64,000 nt of DNA, from positions 1 through 64,000 of the forward strand of contig JAEWSG010000039.1 in the NCBI GenBank assembly GCA_023398495.1. The letters run 5' to 3'. The position numbers and the translations under genes are program-made. Source of the DNA: Bacillota bacterium. GTDB lineage: Bacteria; Bacillota; Clostridia; Acetivibrionales; Acetivibrionaceae. The notes below the pieces were generated by a model that made no database searches, was not told the origin of the DNA, and worked only from the letters and a program-made list of their open reading frames with translations. Position 1 is the first letter of the stretch, and each line of letters begins with the position of its first letter. Below, piece by piece: positions 52,492-60,924 of the stretch.

Positions 52492-52914
52492 ATGGGTACT
52501 TTTCGTGAAAGAATGGCTCAAAATTTTAACAATGCTACTTTATGTACTGCGTCTGTTAGCTCAGACATGATCAGATGGAGAGATGTTGAGGTGGATGACA
52601 TTACAACATCCGGACTTAAATTATACTCTGACAAAGAGTACAAAGTAGGCGAGGTACTAAAAATTGACCTGAGAGTTTACAGCATGATAACCGAGTTCAG
52701 CATTCCTGTAGAAGGCAGGATTGCGAAGGAAAAAAGAACTGCGGAAGGTTTTTGTTACTCAATACAATATGAAAAAATTGAGAAACATGCACAGATTCAG
52801 CTTGATGAAATATTTAAGGCAAATATAGCTTCAAAAAACACTTCTGAGGTTGCAACCGGAGACGGTATATACTCCTTTATATTAAACCCGGGAACAAGGT
52901 ATGCAAAAGTGTAA
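52492..52914 (+). CDS. probable PilZ-domain protein
   Basis: Start chosen at ATG 52492 after AAAGGAGGGG; 140 residues. The core (about 25-105) has the PilZ-like pattern: VEVDDITTSGLKLYS corresponds to the (D/N)xSxxG motif and is followed by a beta-barrel-like alternation (GEVLKIDLRVYS, IPVEGRIAKE). The usual RxxxR c-di-GMP-binding motif is only weakly present (IRWRD), so nucleotide binding is uncertain. PilZ proteins transmit c-di-GMP signals to motility or surface machinery. PilM is encoded 1.7 kb downstream. Confidence 0.65.
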   Translation: MGTFRERMAQNFNNATLCTASVSSDMIRWRDVEVDDITTSGLKLYSDKEYKVGEVLKIDLRVYSMITEFSIPVEGRIAKEKRTAEGFCYSIQYEKIEKHAQIQLDEIFKANIASKNTSEVATGDGIYSFILNPGTRYAKV

Positions 52915-53380
52915 AAAGGCTTTGGTTAGTAATAGTGAAGATATATTTTCAGCTATACCTTAGCTTAAGACTTGAAAAAAAGATTTTTGAAATAAAGGGT
53001 TTGGTTTAGAAAAATAATAAAACAATATCTGTTTATTGGAAGTTTGTTAAATAAGATTTTATATCTTATTTTTTTTGCATATATAATTTGTGGGAATGAT
53101 ATTTAGAGCTTCTGCCATATTCTCTTTTTTTGGGGCCTGCGTTTCATTACATTCAGGCTCTAGACTGCGAAACTTAAGTTTCTGGAATATTTTTCTTCAC
53201 ATTTATTACATGCACCTATACGCTACTGGTCAAATTTATGTTATTCTGCTAAAATAACTTTTAGGTATGACTTAAATATAAGTTCCTACTTTGGATAACG
53301 AAAAAACTTGATTTGATAAGTTTTCAGAATATAAGTATAGGAAGTTATTTTTTGTTATACCTTAATGGGAGGAGTACTAT
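52915..53380. other. 466-bp gap with a terminator and the second copy of the 62-bp block
   Basis: A terminator lies at 53049-53078: AATAAGAT pairs with ATCTTATT around TTTAT, followed by TTTTTT. The block at 53154-53215 (starting CAGGCTCTAGACTGCG) repeats 45898-45960; upstream GCCTG (about 53136) can pair with its CAGGC as in the first copy. AACTT/AAGTT words at 53309-53346 form a loose stem before the dus gene. Confidence 0.65.
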
Positions 53381-54358
53381 ATGAAGATAGGTAATGTATT
53401 GCTGGAAAACAATGTTTTCTTGGCACCTATGGCAGGTGTTACAGATATGCCTTTTAGAATTTTATGTAAAGAACAGGGCTGTGGCCTTTTATATACAGAG
53501 ATGATTAGTGCAAAGGGTATTTTTTATAATGATGCAAAGAGCTTTAGACTGACCGAAATAGACGTGGGAGAAGAACCTACAGCGATACAGATTTTTGGTT
53601 CTGAACCGGATATAATGGCAAAAGTTGCCGAAAAGCTAAGCAAGCTTAATACGGCAATTATTGATATAAATATGGGATGCCCTACCCCTAAGATAACCAA
53701 AAATGGTGAAGGAAGTGCTCTGATGCGAAATCCTTCACTAGTAGGTAAAATTGTTAAGGAGGTATCGAGGGCAGCTGTTAAACCTGTTACTGTGAAAATC
53801 CGCAAGGGATGGGATGATAATAATGTAAATGCTGTTGAAATAGCAAAAATTGCTGAGGAAAATGGGGCTGCCGCTATAGCAGTGCATGGAAGGACAAGAG
53901 AACAGTTTTATTCAGGCAAGGCAGATTGGGACATGATCAGAAAGGTAAAAGAGGCAGTATCTGTACCTGTTATTGGTAATGGAGATGTTTTTACTCAAGA
54001 GGATGCAAGGAGTATGCTGGAAAAGACAGGGTGTGATGCTATCATGGTTGGTAGAGGCTCACAGGGCAACCCGTGGATTTTTAGCAAGATAATAAAATAC
54101 CTAAAATATAATGTTAAAGTATCCGATATATCTGATGAAGATAAAATAAACATGATAAAAAGACATATGCAGATGCTTGTGGAACATAAAGGAGAAAGCT
54201 CTGGGATCAAGGAAATGAGAAAACACATTGCATGGTATGTCAAAGGAATGAAGAATTCAACAGTATTAAGAGATAAAGTATTTCATTCCAATTCTCAGGA
54301 TGAAGTTATGAATGTTTTACATGAATATTTGAACAGCAAAACTACTATAAATAAGTAA
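53381..54358 (+). CDS. dusB: tRNA-dihydrouridine synthase
   Basis: A 325-residue FMN-dependent TIM-barrel enzyme that reduces uridine to dihydrouridine in tRNA D-loops. It shows the N-terminal flavin motif FLAPMAGVTDMPFR, the catalytic cysteine segment INMGCPTPKITKNGEGSALM, the AVHGRTREQFYSGKADW motif and the phosphate-binding GNGDVFT and VGRGSQGNPWIF motifs. Length and motifs fit the DusB-like bacterial group. A GGGAGGAG site precedes ATG by 8 bases. It is unrelated in function to the flanking PilZ and PilM genes. Confidence 0.95.
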   Translation: MKIGNVLLENNVFLAPMAGVTDMPFRILCKEQGCGLLYTEMISAKGIFYNDAKSFRLTEIDVGEEPTAIQIFGSEPDIMAKVAEKLSKLNTAIIDINMGCPTPKITKNGEGSALMRNPSLVGKIVKEVSRAAVKPVTVKIRKGWDDNNVNAVEIAKIAEENGAAAIAVHGRTREQFYSGKADWDMIRKVKEAVSVPVIGNGDVFTQEDARSMLEKTGCDAIMVGRGSQGNPWIFSKIIKYLKYNVKVSDISDEDKINMIKRHMQMLVEHKGESSGIKEMRKHIAWYVKGMKNSTVLRDKVFHSNSQDEVMNVLHEYLNSKTTINK

Positions 54359-54574
54359 AATGTAGTTTATGTTTGCAAATTAAAACTTAATTAGGACTAA
54401 AATATTGATTTTAGAGCTTCGGGGTGGTAATATAATTACTATATAGATAATATATAAAATGTGTAGTCCTATCTTGAACTTAAATAGTATCTTTATTTTA
54501 AATAGATTATTAGTAAATGTGGAATAGTTGTTATTAGTCATATGTTGTTCAATAATACTTAAGGAGTAGATAAA

Positions 54575-55678
54575 ATGGTAACTTTACCTTTCACAAAAAA
54601 CAGCCTTGTAAGTATTGACATTGGCTTCAGAAATATAAAAATTGTTGAGGTTGATGTCGGACGAAATAATGAGATATTTATTAAAAACTTCGGAATAGCA
54701 TCTACACCTAAAGGATCTATAAAAAATGGTGCAATTAAAGACGTTAAAAGCGTTACCAACGAGATTAAAAAAGTCATGAACGAGGTTAACGTTAAGGCTA
54801 AGAATGCCAAAATTGTTATGTCTGGTACCAATATTATTTCTCGTATTTTTATGATAGATAAGATTCCGGGAGAGGATTTGAACATTGCAGTAAGGAATAC
54901 TATTTCCCAGAATATGCCTATTGACATGGATGCTCACCAGATAGATTACAAAGTCCTTCAGGAGCTTAGGGAGGACGGAGCTAATAAGATGAAGGTATTC
55001 GTTACGGCAGTATTGAAAAGCATTATTCAAAGTTATATTGAGATATTGATTGAACTTGGATTAAAGCCCATATCTGTTGACATTCCTGCTAACAGTACTG
55101 CAAAGTTTTTTAACAGGGATATTATGGTCACAGAGAGTGAAACTTGGTTTAAGAAAAAGAAGTATAGTAAATTAAGCCAAAATACTTTTGCTGTTATAGA
55201 TTTTGGTTCTGAAACTACAATAGTAAATATTCTTAAAGATAGAGTTCTTGAGTTTAACAAAGTAATATTGAGAGGCAGTAGCAATCTTGACGAAGCAATT
55301 TCTGCCAAGGTAGACAAAAAGATTGATGAATCTGAGCGCATAAAGAAAATGCATGGTATGGTATTGCCTGAAACAAATATTGGAGAAGAACAGGAAATGA
55401 TTTACCAGAGTATAAAAGGTGTAATTGATGACACCATAAAGCAGATTTTTCAATGTTTTGATTTTTATGAAAAAAGGTGCTACGGCGATAAGGTCGGAAA
55501 AATATATATCATCGGAGGAGGATCTTTGCTTAAAGGTTTGAGAGAGTACATGGAAGATGTATTTAATCTTCCGGTATATCCTGTAAGCTTATTGAGCATT
55601 GAAGGTATTGATATAAACAAGGGGTTGGATGGCGAGAGACTTAATTACCTGATAAATTCTGTTGGTATAACTTTATAA
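54575..55678 (+). CDS. pilM: PilM-like type IV pilus assembly ATPase-fold protein (orphan)
   Basis: 367 residues of the actin-like PilM/FtsA-type fold. Motifs are LVSIDIGFRNIKIVEVD (phosphate-1), AVIDFGSETTIVNIL (phosphate-2) and KIYIIGGGSLLKGLREYM (adenosine). PilM normally sits inside the membrane as a ring with PilN/PilO. None of pilB, C, D, N or O is in the window, so this copy is an orphan or belongs to a split pilus system. It has an AAGGAGTAG site. Only a thioesterase follows, with 91 bp between. Confidence 0.88.
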   Translation: MVTLPFTKNSLVSIDIGFRNIKIVEVDVGRNNEIFIKNFGIASTPKGSIKNGAIKDVKSVTNEIKKVMNEVNVKAKNAKIVMSGTNIISRIFMIDKIPGEDLNIAVRNTISQNMPIDMDAHQIDYKVLQELREDGANKMKVFVTAVLKSIIQSYIEILIELGLKPISVDIPANSTAKFFNRDIMVTESETWFKKKKYSKLSQNTFAVIDFGSETTIVNILKDRVLEFNKVILRGSSNLDEAISAKVDKKIDESERIKKMHGMVLPETNIGEEQEMIYQSIKGVIDDTIKQIFQCFDFYEKRCYGDKVGKIYIIGGGSLLKGLREYMEDVFNLPVYPVSLLSIEGIDINKGLDGERLNYLINSVGITL

Positions 55679-55724
55679 TGTGACTATAAAAGTAAACGGC
55701 ACATTGTGTGTCGTTTTTTTCTAT

Positions 55725-55748
55725 ATAAATCGTGAAAATGATTTTACA
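55725..55748. repeat. half-element of the palindromic repeat family
   Basis: The block TAAATCGTGAAAATG then ATTTTACAATG lies just upstream of the thioesterase start. The same block is found reversed at 31186-31212, and the first ~20 bases reversed at 63606-63627. It probably descends from the element at 33105-33206. Confidence 0.55.
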
Positions 55749-55769
55749 ATGACAAAGGAGAATTTTAAA

Positions 55770-56276
55770 ATGCATGACATAGCAAAAGAATATAGAAATA
55801 GCCTTGTTGGTAAGGCTCCGAGTGTATCACAGGTAGAGATGACTGAATTGGTGCTGCCAAACGATACTAATCTTCTGGGAAACCTTCTGGGAGGAAGGCT
55901 AATGCACTGGATTGACATAGCGGGAGCTATGGCAGCTTCAAGGCACGCGGAGCGCATTGTTGCAACTGTTGCATTAGATAGTCTTGATTTCAGACACCCG
56001 GCTCGTATGGGAGAATTGGTTATTCTGAAAGCAAAATTGACTTGGACAGGAAGAACGTCAATGGAAGTAAGTGTAAATGTATATGCAGAGAACATTAAGT
56101 CTGGTAAAACCATATTGACAAACAAGGCATATATAACTTTTGTTGCTTTAGATGAGTCAGGGAAGCCTGCACCGGTACCTCCTATATTACCTGAGACGGA
56201 AGAAGAAAAAATAGTTTTTTCTCAGGCTGAACTCAGGCGTGTGGAAAGACTACAGAGAAAAAACCTTGATAGGTAA
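55770..56276 (+). CDS. acyl-CoA thioesterase (hotdog fold, YciA/BFIT-like)
   Basis: Start chosen at ATG 55770 after AAAGGAG; 168 residues. It has the hot-dog thioesterase pattern: NLLGGRLMHWIDIAGAMAASRHA (central helix, with the LGG and D residues), VALDSLDFRHPARMGELV, and KAYITFVALDESGKPAPVPPI at the end, typical of cytosolic acyl-CoA hydrolases. It releases CoA from acyl-CoA and could balance the acyl-CoA synthetase encoded at 12250, though they are far apart. A perfect terminator follows. Confidence 0.93.
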   Translation: MHDIAKEYRNSLVGKAPSVSQVEMTELVLPNDTNLLGNLLGGRLMHWIDIAGAMAASRHAERIVATVALDSLDFRHPARMGELVILKAKLTWTGRTSMEVSVNVYAENIKSGKTILTNKAYITFVALDESGKPAPVPPILPETEEEKIVFSQAELRRVERLQRKNLDR

Positions 56277-56329
56277 AAGAAGATATTGTTCAGTTGTTTG
56301 CCAAACGTGGTAACATTAAGGAATAAGGA

Positions 56330-56371
56330 AAAAAATGAGGCCGCCAAGATGTTTTTGCGGCCTCATTTTTT
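56330..56371. terminator. bidirectional terminator between thioesterase and NlpC/P60 genes
   Basis: AAAAAATGAGGCCGC (56330-56344) and its exact complement GCGGCCTCATTTTTT (56357-56371): a 15-bp GC-rich stem with A and T tails on both sides. Confidence 0.93.
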
Positions 56372-56401
56372 GAGGATTAATTTCAACAGTTTCATTTTCT
56401 G

Positions 56402-57052
56402 TTAGAAAACTCTTTTGGCACCAAGATATCTTGGTGTATAATACGTATTACTTAAGCTTGATATTGTAATTTTACCGGCTCCGGAGCTTGCGTGAATAAA
56501 CTGATTGTTGCCGATATAAATTCCTACATGTGATGGACCGGGCTTGTATGTGGAAAAGAACACAAGATCACCATGTTTAAGCTGTGACTTTGAGACCCAA
56601 TAACCTTTGGTATATTGAGTACTAGCTGTCCTTGGAATTATTATATCATTCTTAAGCATTACATAATGCGTAAAGCCTGAACAATCAAAGCCTGATGGTG
56701 AGGTTCCGCCCCATACATAGGGTACACCTTGATAGCTTTTAGCTGCCTTTATAATCATATCTGCTTTTATCTGTCTTGAAGTATTTGCCCCAACTATTCC
56801 ATCAACAGATAAATTTTTGGCTCTCTGATAATTTGTAACAGACTGATAAGTCAGGCTGCCAAAGTAACCTGTGGAATTGTAGTAAAAATAGCCAAGTTGT
56901 TTCAAATCCTGCTGAAGATTATATACTTCGTTGTTCCTCATTCCCTGCCTTAAAGTTATACGCTCTGAATAGTAATCCGCATAAGCTGTATTTGTAAACA
57001 TAAAGACAGATATAAATACTGCAGTTATCATAACTGCTACTTTCTTAATCAT
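56402..57052 (-). CDS. secreted NlpC/P60 peptidoglycan endopeptidase with PG-binding domain
   Basis: Start chosen at ATG 57052, with GAGAGGAG directly upstream; 216 residues. Signal peptide about 1-27 (ending AYAD), a peptidoglycan-binding type-1 domain about 35-95 (RQGMRNNEVYNLQQDLKQLG, GYFGSLTYQSVTNYQ, VDGIVGANT), and an NlpC/P60 domain about 100-215. The catalytic Cys is in GFDCSGFTHYV, and the His residues are in SHVGIYIG and FIHASS. It cleaves peptide cross-bridges in the wall. The leader contains a cyclic-di-AMP riboswitch, a well-known control of such hydrolases. Confidence 0.96.
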   Translation of the reverse strand: MIKKVAVMITAVFISVFMFTNTAYADYYSERITLRQGMRNNEVYNLQQDLKQLGYFYYNSTGYFGSLTYQSVTNYQRAKNLSVDGIVGANTSRQIKADMIIKAAKSYQGVPYVWGGTSPSGFDCSGFTHYVMLKNDIIIPRTASTQYTKGYWVSKSQLKHGDLVFFSTYKPGPSHVGIYIGNNQFIHASSGAGKITISSLSNTYYTPRYLGAKRVF

Positions 57053-57065
57053 TTTAATTCTCCTC

Positions 57066-57247
57066 TCCAAGCCTACGAGGTTAGTTGACGGGTTAGGAGA
57101 GAGCGGATTTCCCCCACAGTTTCAAGGTGATTTAAATAAATGTTATCTTAAGGAGCAGCTAAAAATTATGTTCCTGTCTTAAATAATCTCACCTCAAAAT
57201 ACAGTTTAACCCCAGAATTTCGTCCCCCGTTCCTTTTATAAAAGGAC
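57066..57247 (-). promoter_or_regulatory. cyclic-di-AMP riboswitch (ydaO/yuaA type)
   Basis: Read on the minus strand, the leader contains AACGGGGGACGAA and CTGGGGTTAAACTG near the 5' side (about 57235-57205). Near the 3' side (about 57098-57070) is the diagnostic block CCGTCAACTAACCTCGTAGG, against the usual CCGTCAGCTAACCTCGTAGGC. Order and spacing fit the ydaO class, an OFF switch that binds c-di-AMP. It directly precedes the NlpC/P60 hydrolase gene, the classical target. Confidence 0.9.
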
Positions 57248-57282
57248 TAGGCTGTAATATATATTTTTACTTTGCATATAGA

Positions 57283-57380
57283 AGATAACGTACACTAAAA
57301 TTAAAACTATAGTATCAAAACGTTATCTAATTTAGATGAAAAACGTCCCTTAATTCTAGTTTTAGAGTTTTTCATCTATA
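57283..57380. repeat. double-hairpin intergenic repeat, copy C (reversed)
   Basis: Stems AGATAACGT/ACGTTATCT (57283-57291, 57320-57328) and AGATGAAAAAC/GTTTTTCATCT (57334-57344, 57367-57377), i.e. the reverse complement of copies A and B. All stem bases are conserved while loops differ, as selection for structure would give. It lies between the riboswitch and the SpoVB-type gene; 57381-57594 holds nothing else recognisable. Confidence 0.85.
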
Positions 57381-57594
57381 AGACAGCTGTCAAAATAATT
57401 TAAATTAATCCTTTGTATGCAAAGTATGTGCCAAAGGACGAACCTCATTATAAGTGACAGAGCACGGAGAATCAACCTGTAATAAATGTCATGGTAATTG
57501 AGGAAATTTCTTCTGCGGATATACATTTATAGGTCATAAGTAAAACTTATACTAAATATTAATAAGGAGGACAATATTTTTATGGGGATAATAT

Positions 57595-59136
57595 ATGGGA
57601 AAAAAATCATTTGTTGGAAGCACAATAGTTTTGATGCTTGCAGGTTTTGTAGTAAAAATACTGGGTTTTGTATATAGAATATACCTATCAAATCTGATAG
57701 GTGCTGAAGGGATAGGGCTTTTTCAGCTGATTTCTCCTATATATTCTCTGGTTATTCTCACATTGACTTCAGGTGTATCAATAGCCGTTTCAAAAATGGT
57801 TGCGGAAGAGATGGCAAAGAACCACACTGTTAATCTAAGGCGTATTACATCATGTGCACTTTTTATAGTTATATCTTCGGGATTAGTTGTTTCGGTGTTT
57901 ATGTATTTATTTATTGACCCAATAGTAAATGTCATCTTAAAAGACCCGAGAACATATTACTCCATGTTGCTTCTAATACCATGTATACCCATAGTAGCAG
58001 CCGCTTCAGCACTAAAGGGGTATTTCTATGGGATACAGGAGGTCGTTCCTACTGCGTTTTCACAGATAGCTGAGCAGATAGTCAGAATAACTCTCGTAAT
58101 TACAATGGCAGGATATTTTCTAAATATAGGCCTCGAGTTTGCTTGTGCACTGGCAACAATAGGAATGGCCGTTGGTGAGATATCAAATTTAGCGGTTTTA
58201 TTGGTCATATATAAGCTCAAGAAGAGAAAGGAAGACAAGACGTCTAAGAGAGGCTTTATAAGAAAAAGATATATAGTGAGAGATTTAACAAAGGTATCAA
58301 TTCCGATTTCTTTTAATAGATTTATAACCTCGATAATGGCAGCAATAGAGATGATTCTGATACCAAGAATGCTTTTGGCAGGAGGACTGAACTACCAAAA
58401 TAGTATGGAAGAGTTTGGAAAATTAACAGGAATGGCTATGCCTCTTATATTTTTCCCTTCACTGGTCACTTCGTCACTGGCAACGACCCTGGTACCTGCA
58501 ATTTCCGAGGCTATATCACTCAAAAATTACAAAACTGTAAACTACAGAATGTCTAAGTCAATTCAACTCAGCTTAATTCTTGGATTTATATTTACTTCGA
58601 TTTTTATTGTTTTTCCCGGCGAAATCGGGGATATGCTCTACAGAAAGGAAAAAATCGGTGAAATATTATACTTGCTGTCTTTTACAAGCGTTTTTGTATA
58701 TTTGCAGCAAACCCTTTTAGGAATAATGAATGGGCTTGGCAAGCAAGGTATTTCTTTGAGAAACTCAATGGTAGGCTATGTAATCAGAATTGCGTTTGTT
58801 GTATACCTGATTCCTGTCTATGGGATTAAGGGTTACATAATAGGGATGGTGGTAAGTTCAGCTATTGTCAGCGTCATGAACATGGGAACGGTGGTAAAAA
58901 CTACAGGAATGGCTCTTGACATCAGAAACTGGCTGATAAAGCCGGGAATTATAGGCGTGATTACATTTTTTATCGGCAGATACGTTTATTACTTTTTCAC
59001 TATATTTAACCAGAGTGGTTCAGTTACAACCCTCCTCGCCATATTTGGCAACGTCCTTATAGCTTTTATACTGTTGTTTGTATTTGGAGTGCTTGATAGA
59101 AAAGAGACATTAAAGCTTATCGGCATAAATAAATAG
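57595..59136 (+). CDS. spoVB: SpoVB/MurJ-type polysaccharide flippase
   Basis: A 513-residue polytopic protein with about 14 membrane segments of the MOP (MATE/Wzx/MurJ) superfamily. The N-terminus MGKKSFVGSTIVLMLAGFVV and the RIYLSNLIGAEGIGLFQLISPIYSL motif match SpoVB/YtgP proteins that export lipid-linked precursors during spore cortex or wall synthesis. The start is odd: the AAGGAGG at 57564-57570 is 24 bases from this ATG but ideally placed for ATG 57582 in another frame, and an in-frame stop (57589-57591) rules out an earlier start. Cortex role is inferred from family. Confidence 0.88.
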   Translation: MGKKSFVGSTIVLMLAGFVVKILGFVYRIYLSNLIGAEGIGLFQLISPIYSLVILTLTSGVSIAVSKMVAEEMAKNHTVNLRRITSCALFIVISSGLVVSVFMYLFIDPIVNVILKDPRTYYSMLLLIPCIPIVAAASALKGYFYGIQEVVPTAFSQIAEQIVRITLVITMAGYFLNIGLEFACALATIGMAVGEISNLAVLLVIYKLKKRKEDKTSKRGFIRKRYIVRDLTKVSIPISFNRFITSIMAAIEMILIPRMLLAGGLNYQNSMEEFGKLTGMAMPLIFFPSLVTSSLATTLVPAISEAISLKNYKTVNYRMSKSIQLSLILGFIFTSIFIVFPGEIGDMLYRKEKIGEILYLLSFTSVFVYLQQTLLGIMNGLGKQGISLRNSMVGYVIRIAFVVYLIPVYGIKGYIIGMVVSSAIVSVMNMGTVVKTTGMALDIRNWLIKPGIIGVITFFIGRYVYYFFTIFNQSGSVTTLLAIFGNVLIAFILLFVFGVLDRKETLKLIGINK

Positions 59137-59518
59137 CTGGCTTTCTAACTTATAGTATTTTGTAACTTCGACTTTTACCCATTTCTTTAAAGGTTATTGA
59201 AGAAAGTGACTTGTTGTGTAAATAGTTGTCGGTCATTGGATATGCTGGTATAATAGAGAAACAACCAGAGGTGGGACACAAAGACTTTATGTGAAATCAA
59301 AGTAATATAAAGAAAAAATAACCATTGTTGAGAAAGAAATAGCTTTTAAGAGGTGTTTTTTTTTTTTTTGAGAAATTTAAACCTTTTAGGCAGCTTTTTA
59401 TAATGATACAATTCGTATGTAAAAACTTACATAACTTGTTGCAACAGTTATTTAGTGAAATACGCTTAATGTAAAAATGTATGCATTATTACTATGATTT
59501 TGAAAGGGGAATTAATTA
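59137..59518. other. 382-bp gap with a promoter and a 14-T homopolymer
   Basis: TTGTCG (59226-59231), a 17-bp spacer and TATAAT (59249-59254) make a good promoter about 265 bp before the metalloprotease gene. The leader contains a run of 14 T (59356-59369) preceded by AGAGGTG. No open frame with a binding site is present in the leader. Confidence 0.6.
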
Positions 59519-60121
59519 ATGAAAGGAAAATGTAAGGTTAAGGCAAGTATTGTATGTTTTCTTATAACATTAGGTTTAGCCTCAAGTAATTCTTTTTGCT
59601 ATGAGATATCTGTTGCTACACCTGCAAATAATAATTTGACTTATAAAGTTAGCAGTACTATGCCAGCAGTAGCTCAGAGTTCAGTAACTTCAGCTGCTGC
59701 CGAATGGAATTCAAGAGGTAATTTTAATTTGATTTATGGTGGTTACAGAAGTTCTGCTCCGTCAAAGTATGATAATGTATTTGATGTTGCATATGTTAAT
59801 CCATCTGATTTTGACTTTCCAACAAAAGCGGTAGGTGTATGTATTAAATATTCATATAGTTATACTTATTGTGATATATTTCTAAATAGTACTAAAAAGT
59901 GGACAAATGGCAATAAAGAAGGATACTACGACTATCAGGGGATTCTTACTCACGAGTTTGGTCATGCAATTGGATTAGGTGATGTGTATTATTACTCTGG
60001 AAACGTTTCAACTATGTATGGTCTTCATAGTACTTCGAGTACAAATTATGGAGTTGCTTCTTATCAATTAAGGTCTTTAGAAAGCGACGATTTAAATGGA
60101 TATAATTACTTGTGGCCTTAA
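59519..60121 (+). CDS. secreted matrixin-like zinc metalloprotease
   Basis: 200 residues with a signal peptide (about 1-28; KASIVCFLITLGLASSNSFC). The catalytic domain shows the metzincin zinc motif in LTHEFGHAIGLGD (HExxHxxGxxD, about 143-155), followed by a Met-turn-like TMYGL. This is the compact M10 matrixin type. The N-terminal part (NLTYKVSSTMPAVAQSSVTSAAAEWNS) matches the usual first helix of the domain. It is followed 30 bp later by a gene for a membrane-anchored protein and probably cotranscribed with it. Confidence 0.9.
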   Translation: MKGKCKVKASIVCFLITLGLASSNSFCYEISVATPANNNLTYKVSSTMPAVAQSSVTSAAAEWNSRGNFNLIYGGYRSSAPSKYDNVFDVAYVNPSDFDFPTKAVGVCIKYSYSYTYCDIFLNSTKKWTNGNKEGYYDYQGILTHEFGHAIGLGDVYYYSGNVSTMYGLHSTSSTNYGVASYQLRSLESDDLNGYNYLWP

Positions 60122-60151
60122 TGTAAAAAAAATAATGGAGGGAGTATAAGT

Positions 60152-60790
60152 ATGGGAAAAAAGATTGGAATATTGTTGGTTTTAGCGGGCATAGTTGTTG
60201 CAGGTTTTTTGTTCTTAAATCATTATAGACAGCCAAATGTTGAAGCAGAAAATGTGTCTGCAATATCTATAAGATCAGAAATGATGAAAGCAGTTCCTGA
60301 TTTGAATAAGGTGAGTGCAAATTTCTCGGAAGAATACAGTGATTATCAGGGACTTGTGGAAGAATCTGATATTGTTATTAGAGCTAATGTGAAGAAGCTT
60401 AAGAATATTGAAACTATTGAAGAAGCTTTGGGTGGTACATATGCTTTTGTTGATCTTGAGGTTAATGATGTTTTGAAGGGTGATGTAAAAGGGAAAAAAT
60501 TTGAGATTGTTTTACCGGATATGTTTTTTTACGCTGACCAGTCTCTAAAGGATTTAGTGGTAGGGAAAGAGTACGTATTTTTCCTTTACAAAAGTACTTC
60601 AAATATCGGAAAGCTAAAAAATACGTATGCTTTAGTAAGCTTCAGTCAAGGTTTATTTAAAAAAGATGAAGAACAAAAAGAGGACGAAGTTTTTCAGAGA
60701 GTATTGTTTGACGAACATGTAAAATTTAGTGATTTGAAAGCGAAAGTTAAAGCTGCTGTAAAAGCTGAAGAGTCAAAGCAAAATAAATAA
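60152..60790 (+). CDS. membrane-anchored extracytoplasmic protein, partner of the metalloprotease
   Basis: 212 residues with a GGAGGGAG site. A single N-terminal membrane anchor (about 5-23) precedes an extracytoplasmic domain about 50-185 that is beta-rich (DIVIRANVKKLKN, AFVDLEVNDVLKGDVKGKKFEIVLP, GKEYVFFLYKS). The VL-KG-D-V-KGK-FEIVLP pattern resembles proteins with an OB- or Ig-like barrel found beside secreted proteases in Firmicutes. I do not recognise a named family. The basic Lys/Glu-rich tail may be a coil. It may be an immunity protein, substrate or surface tether for the protease; this is only a guess. Confidence 0.78.
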   Translation: MGKKIGILLVLAGIVVAGFLFLNHYRQPNVEAENVSAISIRSEMMKAVPDLNKVSANFSEEYSDYQGLVEESDIVIRANVKKLKNIETIEEALGGTYAFVDLEVNDVLKGDVKGKKFEIVLPDMFFYADQSLKDLVVGKEYVFFLYKSTSNIGKLKNTYALVSFSQGLFKKDEEQKEDEVFQRVLFDEHVKFSDLKAKVKAAVKAEESKQNK

Positions 60791-60822
60791 TTCGAGAATG
60801 ATTTAAATTATTTTTGCAGATA

Positions 60823-60877
60823 AATAAGACGAAATTTTCCGGGCTGTTTCCGAGAAGTTTCGTCTTATTGTTATTTT
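60823..60877. terminator. bidirectional terminator between convergent genes
   Basis: AATAAGACGAAA (60823-60834) pairs exactly with TTTCGTCTTATT (60858-60869), followed by GTTATTTT. It separates the protease-partner gene from the large membrane protein gene. Confidence 0.88.
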
Positions 60878-60924
60878 AGCTCACGATGCTTTTGCATTAC
60901 GTGTTTGACCACCCAAACTCACCT

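Noticed and set aside
53300..53350. AACGAAAAAACTT-type words before dus, also near 41560, as a further repeat family
   Set aside because: Matches are short, AT-rich and imperfect; not above what this base composition could give.
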